This document shows, piece by piece, positions 63,426 through 64,000 of a DNA stretch of 64,000 nucleotides. Positions within the stretch are counted from its first letter, which is position 1. The number at the start of each line of letters is the position of its first letter. The position numbers were made by a program, and so were the translations under genes. Below the pieces are notes generated by a model that did no database searches, had not been told where the DNA came from, and worked only from the letters and a program-made list of their open reading frames with translations. Origin of the DNA: Pseudomonas cremoris (lineage in GTDB: Bacteria; Pseudomonadota; Gammaproteobacteria; Pseudomonadales; Pseudomonadaceae). The stretch is from assembly GCF_014230465.1 (NCBI RefSeq), contig NZ_JAAXCY010000007.1, positions 124,001-188,000 of the forward strand, in the 5' to 3' direction.

Positions 63426-64000
63426 ATGAACACACCTTTTGTCGTACCGGTTAACCCGGACTCTGCTTGCCAGCCACCGTCTACCAAAGACTTCCTGGTT
63501 GATCGCACCTTCCGTGCGCTTGCACGCATAGGCGTAGTGCTGGTGTTGGCACTGGTCTTCGCACTGGTGTTCGAAGTAGGTCGCAAGGCGCTTCCAGGTA
63601 TGGAAAAGCACGGCCTGGACGTTATTTTCGGTAGCGTTTGGGACGTTAACCAAGGCAAGTACGGCATTTTGCCGGCCATTTGGGGCACGCTGTACAGTGC
63701 CTTTATCGCGTTGTTGATCGCGGGTTTCTTCGGCGTCAGCATGGCGATTTTTCTCACCCAGGATTTCCTGCCGGCAAAACTGGCGGCGGTGTTTCGCACC
63801 ATCGTCGAACTGCTTGCAGCCATCCCCAGCGTCGTCTACGGCCTGTGGGGTATTTACGTAGTGATCCCGGCCATCCGCCCGCTGACCGCGTGGCTGAACT
63901 CCGAACTCGGCTGGATCCCCTTTTTCGGCACGTCCCTGAGCGGGCCCGGTTTGCTGCCGGCCGCGCTGGTACTGGCCATCATGATTTTGCCGACCATCGC
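63426..64000 (+). CDS. pstC: phosphate ABC transporter permease, partial
   Basis: The frame opens at ATG 63426 (MNTPFVVPVNPDSACQPPS) and runs to the window edge, 191 codons. It has an N-terminal cytoplasmic tail, a first membrane helix (ARIGVVLVLALVFALVFEVG) and the block LPAIWGTLYSAFIALLIAGF. ELLAAIPSVVYGLWGIYVV then matches PstC permeases. The C-terminal half lies outside the window. Confidence 0.9.
   Translation, partial: MNTPFVVPVNPDSACQPPSTKDFLVDRTFRALARIGVVLVLALVFALVFEVGRKALPGMEKHGLDVIFGSVWDVNQGKYGILPAIWGTLYSAFIALLIAGFFGVSMAIFLTQDFLPAKLAAVFRTIVELLAAIPSVVYGLWGIYVVIPAIRPLTAWLNSELGWIPFFGTSLSGPGLLPAALVLAIMILPTI

Overview
The window reads as a chromosomal segment of a Pseudomonas, most likely of the P. 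fluorescens group. The evidence is the GC-rich codon use, the REP palindromes built on GGGAGCGGGCTTGC-type arms, and typical gene sets: ppk2 beside pstS-pstC, a 4-hydroxyproline catabolic cluster, an EmrAB-type pump and a BaeSR-linked RND pump. I saw no rRNA, tRNA, CRISPR array, intact insertion sequence or prophage.

Layout. 1-10 kb: a partial DUF6384-type membrane protein leaves the left edge; an EmrAB/NodT-type efflux operon with a divergent TetR regulator; a tiny Gly-rich lipoprotein; and a four-gene operon (TelA-like protein, small DUF6384 membrane protein, coiled-coil protein, exported PLD-type nuclease). The promoter of that operon is duplicated in front of the left-edge paralogue. 10-13 kb: a LysE exporter, a 27-residue membrane peptide, a second-type signal peptidase I and a GlxA/AraC regulator. 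13-25 kb: a pepsin-like protease fused to avidin-like domains, then a hydantoin-type catabolic cassette (MFS importer, Asp/Glu/hydantoin racemase, outer-membrane channel, HyuB, HyuA) behind a MalT-type LuxR regulator. 25-32.4 kb: trans-4-hydroxyproline catabolism (dehydrogenase, aldehyde dehydrogenase, deaminase, epimerase, permease) with a divergent PAS-AraC activator. 32.5-42.6 kb: trehalose synthase, BaeSR-type two-component system and a complete RND tripartite pump.

42.7-50.6 kb: a tightly packed minus-strand operon that looks devoted to organosulfur scavenging: amino-acid-type ABC transporter (no ATPase gene), MetC-like PLP lyase, a DszB-like desulfinase homologue with conserved catalytic Cys/His/Arg, a TonB receptor and an exported M19 dipeptidase. 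50.6-51.2 kb is a REP-flanked, highly structured intergenic element. 51.2-54.5 kb: a class II aldolase gene directly behind an STN-domain TonB receptor. 54.9-59.4 kb: a compact putative butyrolactone/butenolide biosynthetic operon, with an AfsA-like synthase, HAD phosphatase, cytochrome P450 and MFS exporter. It is followed by a FecI-like sigma factor and FecR-like anti-sigma factor that have no receptor of their own immediately downstream. 61-64 kb: PPK2 polyphosphate kinase, then pstS and the start of pstC.

Most notable: the aspartic protease-avidin fusion (13.0-15.0 kb), the DszB-like gene inside a sulfur/amino-acid uptake operon, the AfsA-HAD-P450-MFS cluster with neighbouring surface-signalling genes, and the TelA-like/DUF6384/coiled-coil/nuclease operon. 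All functional calls come from reading motifs and remembered family features; no database search was run.
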